A DNA stretch of 64,000 bases from Heloderma charlesbogerti. Lineage: Eukaryota; Chordata; Lepidosauria; Squamata; Helodermatidae. The notes beneath the pieces were generated by a model. That model was given only the letters and a program-made list of their open reading frames with translations. It had not been told where the DNA came from and made no database searches. Shown here piece after piece: positions 1 through 10,150 of this stretch (its first letter is position 1; each line of letters begins with the position of its first letter). The translations under genes and the position numbers were made by a program. The DNA is taken from positions 248,001 through 312,000 of the forward strand of contig JANEZZ010002067.1 of assembly GCA_026122225.1 (NCBI GenBank), given 5' to 3'.

Positions 1-447
1 GCACTTACTTTTCGCGGATTATGTTGATGGTGGGGGGCAAGGCGCTCCGTCCCTCCCCCCGGAATCCTGGACGGGGGGGAGGTGCTCCGTTTCTCCCCCC
101 CGGAATCCTGGCTGGCCAACTGTGCTCCGCAGCGATTCTGCGGACCCGCCTCCTCCAGCAGCCGGACATCCGGCCGCTGGCTAGCAAGGACGCAAATGGC
201 GGTGACCATAGGCACTGCTGTTTGCGTCCCTGCAGTCAGCTGTGATAGGCTACGTAAACATTTACGTAGCCTATCACTTTTTTTTTTTTACCTGGAAATG
301 GCGGCGGCAGCCAGGAAGATCCGCCCCAGGTAAGTCTTGTCCCGGGGTGGGCGGGGGGGCAGACCGTTCCACCACCGATTTCGGGGGGCCGAATGCACTG
401 GCATTCGGCCTCCCCGAGATCTGTGGCAGAATTCTCTGACATCCCTA
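1..447 (-). mobile_element. Hairpin-array hAT-like element 1, truncated by the window edge
   Basis: This is the right part of an element whose left (B) end lies outside the window; position 1 begins just inside the B end (GCACTTACTTTTCGCGG). The B arm holds G-run and C-run tandem units at 35-110. A hairpin core at 241-279 (GATAGGCTACGTAAAC paired with TTTACGTAGCCTATC) follows. The A arm has an outward donor (CCCAGGTAAGT, about 326-336) and a terminal hairpin (GAATGCACTGGCATTC), ending in CTGACATCCCTA at 447. The flank is LINE sequence. The target duplication cannot be tested because the left flank is missing. Confidence 0.8.
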
Positions 448-544
448 GTCTTAACCTAGTGCGAAAAAGATGACAGTGTTGGTGCCAGGCAGGCCTCACT
501 GGGGAGATAGTTCCATAATTGGGACTATCCCTTTCCCTTTTGCT

Positions 545-1393
545 TAGGGATGTACAAAACTCACTTACCTTTTCGTGGAATCTTTCGCGGTGGGGGGGGA
601 GGTGCTCCTTCCCTCCCCCCCCGAATCCTTGATGGGGGGGGAGGTGATCCAGTCCTCCCCCCCAGAATCCTTGATGGCTGGCTCTGCTCCATGGCCAGGC
701 CACGGAGCAGCTGGCCAGGGCCGTCTGCAACTGGATTTCTGGCCGCGGATGGGCTGCTGCGGATGCAAATGGCGGCCGGTGTAGCAGCCACCATTTGCAT
801 CCAGCCAGGCAGCCGTGATAGGCTACGTAAGAATTTACGTAGCCTATCACGGCTAACCCCCCCCCAAAAGCATACACTACAGTGGCCGCCATTTGCGTTC
901 CCTATTTTTCGCCATTTTATCCTACGTAAATATTTACGTAGGCAATTATGGCAAAAAAAAGGGAACCGCAAATAGCGTAGTGGGAGCTATTTGCGTTCCC
1001 CTTTTTTTTGCTGTGATTGCCTATGTAAATATTTATGTAGGCTAGAACGGCGAAAAATAGGGAATGCAAATAGCGGCCGCCGTAGCTGCCACCATTTGTG
1101 TATGCTGTTTTTTTGGGGGGGGGTTAGCCGTGATAGGCTATGTAAATTCTTACGTAGCCTATCGCGGCTGCAACGATGGCAATGGCGGCCGCAGCAGCCC
1201 GGCCATGGCTGGCCAGGAGACCAGCCGCTGCTGCCAGAGCCGCCGTCGGAACTGCCGCCGTCGGAGCCACCACATCCACCCCAGGTAAGTGCCGTCCCGG
1301 GGGGATTCCATGGGGAGGCGGGGGGGGGCAGGAGGCCGTTCCTTTAGAATCTGGCCTTACTGGAATCCGTGGCGGAATCCTCTGCCATTCCTA
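545..1393 (-). mobile_element. Hairpin-array hAT-like element 2
   Basis: The 849-bp element runs from TAGGGATGTACAAAAC (B end) to CTCTGCCATTCCTA (A end). It is flanked by a perfect 8-bp duplication CTTTTGCT at 537-544 and 1394-1401. The core holds hairpins built on GATAGGCTACGTAA/TTACGTAGCCTATC (about 817-850 and 1132-1165), CCTACGTAAATATTTACGTAGG (about 922-943), a GGCAAAAAAAAGGGAA/TTCCC stem around 985 and YY1-like AAATGGCGGC blocks. Outward donors are present at both ends: ACTTACCTTT near 562-571 (minus reading AAAGGTAAGT) and CCCAGGTAAGT near 1281-1291. It contains no transposase frame. Confidence 0.9.
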
Positions 1394-1623
1394 CTTTTGC
1401 TCCCACCTTCCAAATGTCCCTTGGAACAAGGCTTCAGATGTTGATCATAGTGTCTGTGTGGTTCATGCCAGGAGATGCGCTTCTCAGGTATCACCGCTGA
1501 GTTGTGTAAGGCTTTAAAGGTCAAAAGCAGCACCTTGAATTGGGCTTGGAAACATACAGGCAGCCAGTACAAGCAGATCAGAATCTGTGTTATATATGTT
1601 CAGACTTCTGGTCCCCATTATCA

Positions 1624-2576
1624 TAGGGATGTCAGAGAATTCTGCCACAGATCTCTGGGAGGCAGAATGCCAGTGCATTCGGCCCCCCGAAATTGGTGGC
1701 AGAACGGTCTGCCCCCCCCGCCCCCCCAGTACAAGACTTACCTGGGGCGGATCTTCCTGGCGGCGGCAGCGGCGGCGGCAGCTGCGGTGGCGGTGGTGGT
1801 TCGGTGGTGGCAGCTGCGGCGGCCGGTCTTCCAACCGGCTGCCGCCGCCGCCATTTCCAGTTTAAAAAAAAGATGTGATAGGCTACGTAAAGATTTACGT
1901 AGCCTATCATGACTAGGTTTAAAAAAAAAACGTGATAGGCTACGTAAATCTTTACGTAGCCTATCATGGCTGACTTAAAAAAAACCACAACAAACAACGT
2001 GCATACGCAAATGGTGGCGGCCACGGCCGCCGCCATTTGCATTCCTTATTTTGGCGTGTCTTAGTCTACGACAAGATTTACGTAGACTAAGACGGTGAAA
2101 ATAAGGGGAACGCAAATAGCTATGCTATTTGCGTTCCCCTTATTTTCGCCGTCTTAGTCTACATAAATCTTGACGTAGACTAAGATGTGCCAAAATAAGG
2201 AATGCAAATGGCGGCAGCCATGGCCGCCGCCATTTGCGTACATGCGTTTTTGTTGTTTTTTTAAGTCAGCCATGATAGGCTACGTAAACATTTACGTAGC
2301 CTATCATGGCTGACTGCAGGGATGCAAACGGCGGCGGCTATGGCCGCCGCCGTTTGCATCCCTGCTAGCCAGTGGCCGGATGTCCGTCTGCTGGCGGAGC
2401 CGGCCGGCGGCTCTGCAGAATCCCTGCGGAGCACAGCCGGCCGGCCAGGATTCCAGGGGGTGGGGGAGGAACAGAGCACCTGCCCCCCATCCAAGGTTCC
2501 AGGGGGAGGGACGGAATGCCTCCCCCCCCACCATCAGCATAATCCACGAAAGGTAAGTGATTTTCATACATCCCTA
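1624..2576 (+). mobile_element. Hairpin-array hAT-like element 3
   Basis: The 953-bp element has A end TAGGGATGTCAGAGAATTC, B end GTAAGTGATTTTCATACATCCCTA, and perfect 8-bp flanks CATTATCA (1616-1623 and 2577-2584). The core is the clearest palindrome of palindromes in the first 10 kb. Hairpins occur at 1875-1910, 1933-1968, 2005-2042, 2058-2093, 2097-2147 (the centre), 2151-2186, 2202-2242, 2265-2315 and 2319-2362. The order to the right of the centre mirrors the order to the left. Outward donors are GACTTACCTGG near 1735-1745 (minus strand) and AAAGGTAAGTG near 2549-2559 (plus strand). Confidence 0.92.
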
Positions 2577-3745
2577 CATTATCAATCTGGCTGCTGCATT
2601 TTGCACAAGCTACAGCTTCTGAACTATCTTCAAAGGCAGCCCCACATAGAGTGTATTTGGAGGTTATCAGAGAATAGACAACTGAATTCAGGTTAGCCCT
2701 GTCCAGGTTATCCATGCCACCGAGGCCACCTGAGCCTCAAGTGACACAGTTGGCTCCAGGAGAACTCCCAAGCTATGAACCTGCTCCTTCAGGGGGAGTG
2801 CAGCCAAATCTAGGACAGGTTGAGCACCCTTCATGTAGCCAGAAGAACCACCCACTAACAGCATCTTGGTCTTGTCTGTATTGAGCTTCAGTTTATTAGC
2901 CCTTACCGGTCCATTGTCACAGCCAGATCTAGCACATCCACAGCCTCACCTGAAGAAGATGAAGAGCTGCATATCATCAGCATATGTGATGACAAACACT
3001 TCAAAACTCTGGATGACTGCACTTAATGGTTCCATGTAGATGTTAAATAGCATGGGGGACAAACCTGAGCCCTGCAAAATGCCATACTACAGAATTCAGA
3101 GGGCTGAGCAAGCACCACCTTCTGGAGCTGACCATCCAGGTAGGAGTGAAACCACTGCAATGCAGTTCCTTCCACTCTCAGCTCAGACGATCATTCCAGA
3201 AGGATACCATGGTCAATGGTATCGAAAACCACTGAGAGATGAAGGAGAACCAACAAGGTCACACTCCCCTTGTCTCTCTGCAGACATAGGTCATCATATA
3301 AGGCAGCCAAGGCTGTTTCTGTGCCAAACCCCAGGCTAAACCCTGAATGAAATGGATCCAGATAACTGGTCTCATCCAAGAGCATCTGGAGCTGGCTTGC
3401 AACCATGTGCTCAAGGACCTCGCCCAAGAAAGAGACATTTGCCACTGGTCTAAAGTTATTGAGATTTTCTGGATCCAGGAAGGGGTTCTTCAAGAGTGGA
3501 CTCACCACTGCCTCTTTCAGGCAGCCTGGGACCACTCCCTCTTGCAAGGAGGCATTAATCACCTCCCTGGACCAGCTGGCAGTTCCCTCCCTGTGAGTTT
3601 TTATAAGCCAAGAGGGACAAGAATCCAATAGGGAAGTAGTTGCACAAATCTGCCAAGCACTTTGTCAATGTCCCCAAGCTGTACTGACTAAAACTCATCC
3701 AAGAAAACTGGACAAAGCTGTGTTCTAGATACCTCACCTGATTCA

Positions 3746-4571
3746 CTTGCTGAATACGTCATTTCTCCTAACGCACTTTTGTACACAATGTTGCTTAAAA
3801 TATACATTTTTGCAAGCAATTTTCCTAATATATTGCATTTTGAATGTTATGTTCACCAGTATACACATTTTCCCTCATATACACATTTTTGTATGCCTAT
3901 TTTTGATTGGAGAACTAAGAAAAGTTTGAATTCTGAAGGATGACAGAATTTTGGTTCGTGTATTGGTTCAAAAGTGCAATTTAAAAATTCTTACATTGAA
4001 AGGTGTACTGAACGAATTTCTACCCAATACCTAGTTTTGACCAAAGTTCTTAGTTTCGTGGAAGACTACTCTATGTTTGTCCATTAATATATTAGTGTTC
4101 TATATACATGAAGTGTGAGAGCCTTAAGTGGGCAGCTGCATGTGCATTTCAAATTGTTTTACTGCTTTACGAGCTCACATATTGAAGATGCACAGGTAGG
4201 ACCTTATTTTTTATTGATTAGATTGATTATATATTGAGTCCTCTCTGTGACTCAGAACATGTCACAATACCAATTAAACCAACAATCCTAAGGATTCTAC
4301 CCTTAAAGGCGGCCTAAAAATAATTTAAAATAAATAAGTAAATTATAATAAATGATATTTACTGGGAAATAAGCCCAATGGTATCAAGGGGACTTGCAGC
4401 CAAGTAAAGATGGTTAGGACTGAGATGTAAGGCTGCATCCCTGTGCACAAATATCCAGGAAGCAATCATATCAATCTGTATTAATGGTTTTCACCAAACA
4501 ATTTGCCAAAAACTATATATAGACATTAGGCTGTAAGTCTGAAAGTCTTTGGATCAGACTGTAAGTATACA
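3746..4571. other. Unassigned AT-rich DNA
   Basis: No gene is seen here. The part at about 3770-3910 is rich in CATTTT/ACACATTTTT words and resembles the degraded CATTTT-rich repeats near 36190, 60835 and 62410, so it is probably old transposon sequence. The rest shows no recognisable feature. Confidence 0.5.
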
Positions 4572-4677
4572 TTGTTGTTGTTGCTGTTCAGTCGTGTCCG
4601 ACTCTTCGTGACCCCATGGACCATAGCACGCCAGGCCTTCCTGTCCTGCGCTCTCTCCCAGAGTGTACTCAAGTTCA
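4572..4677 (-). mobile_element. BovB LINE 3' tail, 5'-truncated
   Basis: The sequence matches the last ~105 bp of the full-length BovB at 49893-53123 in reverse orientation. It includes TTGTTGTTGTTGCTGTTCAG (the complement of the CAA tail) and the block read from the minus strand as CACGAAGAGTCGGACACGAC. It ends at CTCAAGTTCA. No coding capacity remains. Confidence 0.85.
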
Positions 4678-5079
4678 CCAGGACGTAAATCCTGTTTCTC
4701 CTTTACCATAAAAGTAAAGTAAGAGGAAAGTGATGCAAGAGGAAGAGGAAGTGGGATCAAATGAGTTATGCATGTGATCCCACTGCTTCTGGGTTTCTTG
4801 TGTCCATTTTGCCCATGTGAAGATATTATTTGCGAATGCATGAGAATTTTGTTTTTGCTTGCAAAACATGCGAATATACCCTGTTCACAACCCCAAACGC
4901 AAGGGCAAGCAAGAGAATGTGGTCTATGAAAATGTTCGCAAATTCTTGAACAGGTGCTCATGAAAAATATGCCAATTGATGAGAAAAATGTTCGCAATTG
5001 CACATCTTCTGTGCCATTTTGTGCTTTAGTCTATGGGAGAATTTTACACAACTGTGGGAATTTGCACAAATGTGAGATC

Positions 5080-5196
5080 AATGAATATGAACTTGAGCAT
5101 GCTCCGGGAGAGAGCGCAGGACAGGAAGGCCTGACATGCTATGGTCCATGGGGTCACGAAGAGTCGGACACGACTGAACGACTGAACAAGAACAAC
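5080..5196 (+). mobile_element. BovB LINE 3' tail, 5'-truncated
   Basis: This is a direct-orientation copy of the last ~115 bp of BovB: ATGAATATGAACTTGAGC, then GGAGAGAGCGCAGGACAGG, then CACGAAGAGTCGGACACGAC, ending GAACAAGAACAACG. A short GAGATC occurs on both sides and may be a target duplication. It lies ~400 bp from the opposite-strand tail at 4572-4677. The sequence between them is AT-rich, with repeated GCGAA/TTCGC words. Confidence 0.85.
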
Positions 5197-5310
5197 GAGA
5201 TCTTTTGTGCAACTTTCACATTCCATTGCATTCATTTTGCACAATTTTCACATTCACGGAAAACAAACAGTGGTCACATGCAAGTGCAAATTAAGGGGAC
5301 AAGCACTGAG

Positions 5311-6005
5311 TAGGGGTGGACGAAAGTCACTTACCTGTCCTCGAAGCTTGTTCGCGGTGGGGGGGAGGCGCTTCGCTGCTTCTCCCGTGAAGTTCAGGCC
5401 GGGGGGGGGGGCTTCCCGCCTCGCCCGGCCAAAATTCAGGCCGGGGGGGAGGCGCCTTGCCTCTCCCGGCCAAAATTCAGGCTGGGGAGGAGGCGCCTCG
5501 CCTTGCTCGGCTGCGAACTCCAAAGTTTAAAAAAAAAAAAATGCCCCCGTGATAGGCTACGTGATGATTAACGTAGCCTATCACGGCTAGATCTGCAAAG
5601 TCAGCCATGATAGGCTACGTTAATCATCACGTAGCCTATCACGGGTGACTTAAAAAAAAAAAAAAAGTGCCTACGCAAATGGCGGCCCCCATAGGGAGCC
5701 GCCATTCGCATTCCTTATTTGGTCGCTGTAGTCTACGTAAAGATTTAAAGATAGGCTACATTAATCATCACGTAGCCTATCACGGGGGCATTTTTTTTTC
5801 TTTTATTGGAATGGCGGGGGCGGCAGCTGGGACAAACACCCGCCGAACCGCCAGCTGGACCCGCCGCTGGGAGGGACATTTGGCAAAGGTAAGTCCCATC
5901 CTGGGGGGGGGTGCGGAGAATTTCTCCCTGAAACTTGTTCAGGGGGCCGAATACGTTGGCGCTTGGCCCCCCAAAGTTTCGGGGAGAAATTCTCCGCCAT
6001 CCCTA
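5311..6005 (-). mobile_element. Hairpin-array hAT-like element 4
   Basis: The 695-bp element has B end TAGGGGTGGACGAAAGTCAC on the left and A end AAATTCTCCGCCATCCCTA on the right, with perfect flanks GCACTGAG (5303-5310 and 6006-6013). The B arm holds three ~47-bp tandem units, each with a run of six or more G (about 5355-5510). The core has two GATAGGCTACGT hairpins with ATGATTA-type loops (about 5550-5585 and 5608-5643). It then appears internally deleted, because the right half of the mirror is mostly missing. The A arm ends in a long hairpin (GGAGAATTTCTCC against GGGGAGAAATTCTCC). Confidence 0.9.
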
Positions 6006-6241
6006 GCACTGAGGTGATGTTTGGAGAATCTTAGTGAACTTGAACATTGCTTCTTCATCCACTCCTAATATAATTCTGTCCCATGCTGGAAGAACAGACA
6101 TCTCTGAAAGGGGATCAGCAGATCTCCCTTCTTCACATCAGACCCAGAAGAAGTAGGAAAGGAAACAGAAGTCTCCCTCAGTGCATCCATGAAATGATGG
6201 CCCTTGGTGGTACTCAGCTCTCAGTAATTTTTAAGTTTAAG

Positions 6242-6775
6242 TAGGGTTGGCGGAGAATTTCTCCCCGAAACTTTGGGGGGCTGAGCACCAACGTGTTCGG
6301 CCCCCCGAACAAGTTTCGGGGAGAAATTTTCTGCACTCCCCCGCCCCCCCCGGGACGGGACTTACCTTTCCCGAATGTCCCTCCCGGCAGTGGTTCGTCG
6401 GGTCTTCGTCAGGGGCGGGGGCAGCAGCCGATCTTTCGACCGCCTGCCGCAGCCACCATTCCAATAAAACTAAAAAAAAAAACCACGCCCCCGTGATAGG
6501 CTACGTGATGATTAATGTAGCCTATCATGGCTAGATCTGCAAAGTCAGCCGTGATAGGCTACGTAAATCATCACGTAGCCTATCACGGGGGCGTTTTTTT
6601 TTTAACTTCTTATTTCGTGGCCGGGCGAGGCGGGAAGCCTCCCCCCCAGCCTGAATTTCGGCCGGGTGAGGCGGGAAGCCTCCCCCCGGCCTGAACTTCG
6701 GGGGAGAGCAGCGAAGTGCCTCCCCCCCACCGCGAAAAGCTGCGAGACCAGGTAAGTGACTTTCGTGCACCCCTA
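6242..6775 (+). mobile_element. Hairpin-array hAT-like element 5 (short form)
   Basis: At 534 bp this is the shortest copy. It has A end TAGGGTTGGCGGAGAATTTC, B end GACTTTCGTGCACCCCTA, and flanks AGTTTAAG/CGTTTAAG (7 of 8) at 6234-6241 and 6776-6783. The terminal A hairpin is long (GGAGAATTTCTCCCCGAAAC pairs with GTTTCGGGGAGAAATT across about 6252-6335). The central mirror module is absent, leaving only the two GATAGGCTACGT hairpins at about 6494-6530 and 6551-6586. Both outward donors are intact (GGACTTACCTTT near 6358; GACCAGGTAAGTG near 6747). Confidence 0.88.
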
Positions 6776-6996
6776 CGTTTAAGGTGCAAATTCTACATTA
6801 AAACCCTAAACCCTGGGAAGCTCAACATTAGCTAACTACAAAAAATAAAAATCTACAGAACCTTTCAGGAACAAGCTGAGGGTCACGCTTTGGGAAGTCT
6901 CAGTCAAAAAGAATCCCATAGCAATGGGAAAAATCACCAAGAACTCTGTCTTCTGCTACTATTTGAATTTGACCTACAGAAGGAAAGATGAAGAAG

Positions 6997-7730
6997 TAGG
7001 GATGTCAGAGAATTCCGCCATGGATCTCGGTGAGGCCGCGTGCCAGTGCATTCGGCCCCCCGAACTCTGTGGCAGAACGGCCTGCCACCCCTGGCCCCCC
7101 ACGGATCCCCCCCGGGATGAGACTTACCTGGGGCGGATGTTCCGGACAGCAGTGGCTCCAGCAGCGGCTTCGGCAGTGGTGGCGGCTTTGGCAGCTGGTC
7201 TTCTGACCGGCTGCTGCCGCCATTTGCAGTCTGTTGTTCCCCCCCCATTCGTGATAGCGAAAATAAGATGGCGAAAATAAGGGGGAACGCAAATAGTGTC
7301 GGTTACGCTATTTGCGTTTCCCCTTATTTCCACCATCTTAGTCTACGTAAACATTTACGTACACTAAGATGGCCAAAAATAAGGAATGCAAATGGTGGCG
7401 GCTGTAGCCGTGTTTTTTTTTTAACCCAGATGTGATAGGCTACGTAAGTCTTTACGTAGCCTATCACGGCTGAATACAGGGACGCAAATGGCGGCGGCTA
7501 TGGCCACCGCCATTTGCGTCCCTGCTAGCCAGCGGCCGGATGTCCGGCTGCTGGCGGAGCTGGCCAGCGGCTCCGCGGAATCCCTGCGGAGTGGAGCTGG
7601 CCGGCCAGGATTCCGGGAGGAGGCACGGAGTGCCTCCCCCCGGCGAGGATTCCGGGGGGAGGGATGGAGCACCTCCCCCCGCCCAGCGGAACCCGGCAGA
7701 GCCAGGTAAACGGGGTTTCATACACCCCTA
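6997..7730 (+). mobile_element. Hairpin-array hAT-like element 6
   Basis: The 734-bp element has A end TAGGGATGTCAGAGAATTCC and B end GGTTTCATACACCCCTA, with perfect flanks TGAAGAAG (6989-6996 and 7731-7738). Core hairpins include AAGGGGGAACGCAAATAG against CTATTTGCGTTTCCCCTT (about 7277-7328), AGTCTACGTAAACATTTACGTACACT (about 7340-7365) and GGCTACGTAAGTCTTTACGTAGCC (about 7438-7461). A GCAAATGGCGGC/GCCGCCATTTGC-type palindrome lies at 7484-7521. The left outward donor is intact (GACTTACCTGG). The right one is GGTAAACG, slightly degraded. Confidence 0.9.
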
Positions 7731-7738
7731 TGAAGAAG

Positions 7739-8420
7739 GCATCTTCAGCATATCTAGGAAGTTTATCATAAGACCTTACATTTGTGGACATCTGTAGAGT
7801 GCATTCTATTTTAGCATAGGCAACTCTCTCTGCTTGCATTTATGCTATTTATTTGGGGGCTTTGATAATCCTTGACTATCGCAAATTACAGGTCAGATGA
7901 TTTGTATGCCAGAATATTCAAGCCTGTAGTGAGTAAACCTTCACAATCCTTGCAAATGTATCCATAATTGAATGCAGTATTCTGTAAGGCACAATAGAGG
8001 GAATGGTAGCAGAAATGGAGTGACAAACCACTAAACTAATCCCATAAAAAAAATATTGGCTGTCACTTTGTACATTTTCTAAATACTCAGAAGACACTGA
8101 CAGAATTTTATTAAAGGATTGTCACACGGTTTACATTTCTCATATGCAAACGCTGCCCTTTCTTGGTTTGTATTTTGCATGCACCAGATCATCATTTTCA
8201 TAGCTACATCTTAGAGTAATTGAAATATTACCAAGACAGGCAGAGATTGAGGATATCTAGCAACCTAATAACCTAGGATTCCCCGCCCCTCCCCAGCACC
8301 TAGTAAAAAAAAAAAAAGTAACATGATGCTTGAGCTTTTTTACAAGATAATTAAATCATTTTTGTGTGTCTTTTTGCATCTGTACCAAGTATGGGGAAAC
8401 TGTGGCCCTCCAGATAATTT
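7739..8420. other. Unassigned DNA
   Basis: Nothing gene-like is seen. A fragment at about 8390-8418 (GGGGAAACTGTGGCCCTCCAGA) is the start of the widespread short hairpin repeat listed at 12526, 48930 and 55735, cut off by the BovB fragment that follows. Confidence 0.5.
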
Positions 8421-10150
8421 GTTGTTCAGTCGTTAAGTCATGTCCGACTCTCCATGACCCCATGGACCATAGCACACCAGGCCTTCCTGTCCTCCTCTCT
8501 CTCCCGGAGTGTGCTCAAGTTCATGTTCATTGCATCGGTGATGCTATCTAGCCATCTCATCCTCTGTCGTCCCTTCTCCTTTTGCCTTCAGTCTTTCCCA
8601 GCATCAGGGTCTTTTCCAGAGAGTTTTCTCTTCACATTAGGTTAGGTGGCCAAAATATTTGAGCTTCAGCTTCAGTATCTGTCCTTCCAATGAGCAGTCA
8701 GGGTTGATTTCCTTTAGGATTGACTGATTTGACCTCCTTGCAGTCCAGGGGACTCGTAAGAGTCTTCTCCAGCACCACAGTTCAAAAGCATCAATTCTTC
8801 GGTGCTCAGCCTTCCTTAGAGTCCCGCTCTCACAGCCATACGTTGCTACTGGGAAAACCATAGCTTTGATTATATGGACCTTTGTCAGCAAGGTGATGTC
8901 TCTGCTTCTTACTATGCTGTAGGGGTGCACGAAAGTCCCTTACCTGTCCTCGAAGCTTTTCGCGGTGGGGGGGAGGTGCTTCGCTGCTCCCCCCATGAAG
9001 TTCAGGCTGCGGGGGGGAGGCTTCCCGCCTCACCCGGCCGAAATTCAGGCCGGGGAGGAGGCGCCTCGCCTCCACCGGCCGCGAACTTAAAAGTTAAAAA
9101 AAAAAAGGCCCCGTGATAGGCTATGTGACGATTAACGTAGCCTATCATGGCTAGATCTGTAAAGTCAGCCGTGATAGGCTACGTACATCGTCACATAGCC
9201 TATCACGGGTGACTTTTTTTTTTTTAAAAAAAAAGCTCGTACGCAAATGGCAGCCCCCATAGGGAGCCGCCATTCGTGTTCCTTATTTGGTCGCTGTAGT
9301 CTACGTAAATCTTTACGTATACTACGGCGAAAATAAGGGCAACGCAAATAGCTTTTTTTTTTTTTTTAAAGTCACCCGTGATAGGCTACGTGACGATTTA
9401 CGTAGCCTATCACAGCTGACTTTGCAAATCTAGCCATGATAGGCTACGTTAATCGTCACGTAGCCTATCACGGGGGCGTGTTTTTTTTCCTTTTCTTTTA
9501 TTGGAATGGTGGCGGCGGCAGCTGGTCGAAAGACCGGCTGCCGCTCCCGCCCCGGACGAAGACCCAACGAACCGCCGGCCGGACCCGCCGCTGGGAGGGA
9601 CATTCGGGAAAGGTAAGTCCCGTCCCAGGGGGGTGTGGAGAATTTCTCCCTGAAACTTGTTTGGGGGGCCGAACACGTTGGCGCTCGCCCCCCCGAAGTT
9701 TCGGGGTGAAATTCTCCGCCAACCCTACTATGCTGTCTAGGTTTGCCGTAGCTTTCCTCCCAAGGAGCAAGCGTCTTTTAATTTCATGGCTACAGTCACC
9801 GTTTGCAGTGATCTTGGAGCCCAAGAAAATAAAATCTGTCACTGTTTCCATTTCTTCCCTTTCTATATGCCAGGAAGTGATGGGACCAGATGCCATGATC
9901 TTAGTTTTTTTAATGTTGAGTTTCAGACCAGCTTTTGCACTCTCCACTTTTACCCTCAACAAGAGGCTCTTTAGATCGTCTTCGCTTTCTGCCATTAGGG
10001 TGGTATCGTCTGCATATCTGAGGTTGTTGATAATTCTCCCGGCAATCTTAATTCCGACCTGTGATTCATCCAACCCGGCGTTTCTCATGATGTACTCTGC
10101 ATATAAGTTAAATAAGCAGGGCAACAATATGCAGCCTTGTCGTACTCCTT
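8421..10150 (-). mobile_element. BovB LINE fragment (antisense), split by a hAT-like element
   Basis: The minus strand carries the 3' third of BovB, from the C-terminal half of the RT domain (YADDTTLMAESEDDLKSLLL read from the 9498-10280 frame) to the CAA-type tail at 8421. The blocks 8421-8919 and 9736-10150 are collinear with the uninterrupted BovB copy; the interruption is the element at 8920-9727. Removing it and one copy of CTATGCTG restores CTTACTATGCTGTCTAGG, exactly the sequence found uninterrupted near 30268 in another BovB copy. The coding frame is disrupted and 5'-truncated. Confidence 0.9.
8920..9727 (-). mobile_element. Hairpin-array hAT-like element 7, inside BovB
   Basis: The 808-bp element has B end TAGGGGTGCACGAAAGTCCC and A end GAAATTCTCCGCCAACCCTA. 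The target duplication CTATGCTG (8912-8919 and 9728-9735) is confirmed by the intact site in other BovB copies. The core has hairpins at about 9112-9148, 9169-9206, 9295-9325, 9378-9414 and 9434-9470. The central module is partly lost, since only one arm of the GGGCAACGCAAATAGC stem remains. A minus-strand open frame at 9498-10280 joins BovB RT to A-end sequence; it is a chance fusion. Confidence 0.92.

Larger units (their letters stand above)
448..3745 (-). mobile_element. L2-like LINE remnant (antisense), split by hAT-like insertions
   Basis: The minus strand encodes a degraded reverse-transcriptase segment at 3191-3628. It carries the motifs VINASLQEGVVPGCLKEAVV, NFRPVANVSFLGEVLE and VFDTIDHGILL, typical of the L2/Jockey-group LINEs. 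The remainder towards position 448 is its 3' portion. That portion is recognisable as a continuous sequence once the insertions at 545-1393 and 1624-2576 are removed: the target-site copies rejoin cleanly, for example at CTTTTGCT and CATTATCA. The 3' part near 448 abuts the element ending at 447. No full reading frame survives. The clade is assigned from remembered motif similarity; a match to L2 versus a related clade needs a profile search. Confidence 0.7.

Noticed and set aside
236..892. 218-codon minus-strand open frame (and similar frames in 545-1393, 30554-31083, 40271-42066)
   Set aside because: These cross the GC-rich palindromic elements. They overlap frames on both strands, repeat across element copies because the DNA is repeated, and show no protein domain.
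1875..2362. CRISPR-like array of regularly repeated palindromes
   Set aside because: The repeats are adjacent hairpins of varied sequence without unique spacers, in an evident vertebrate genome, inside elements with 8-bp duplications.
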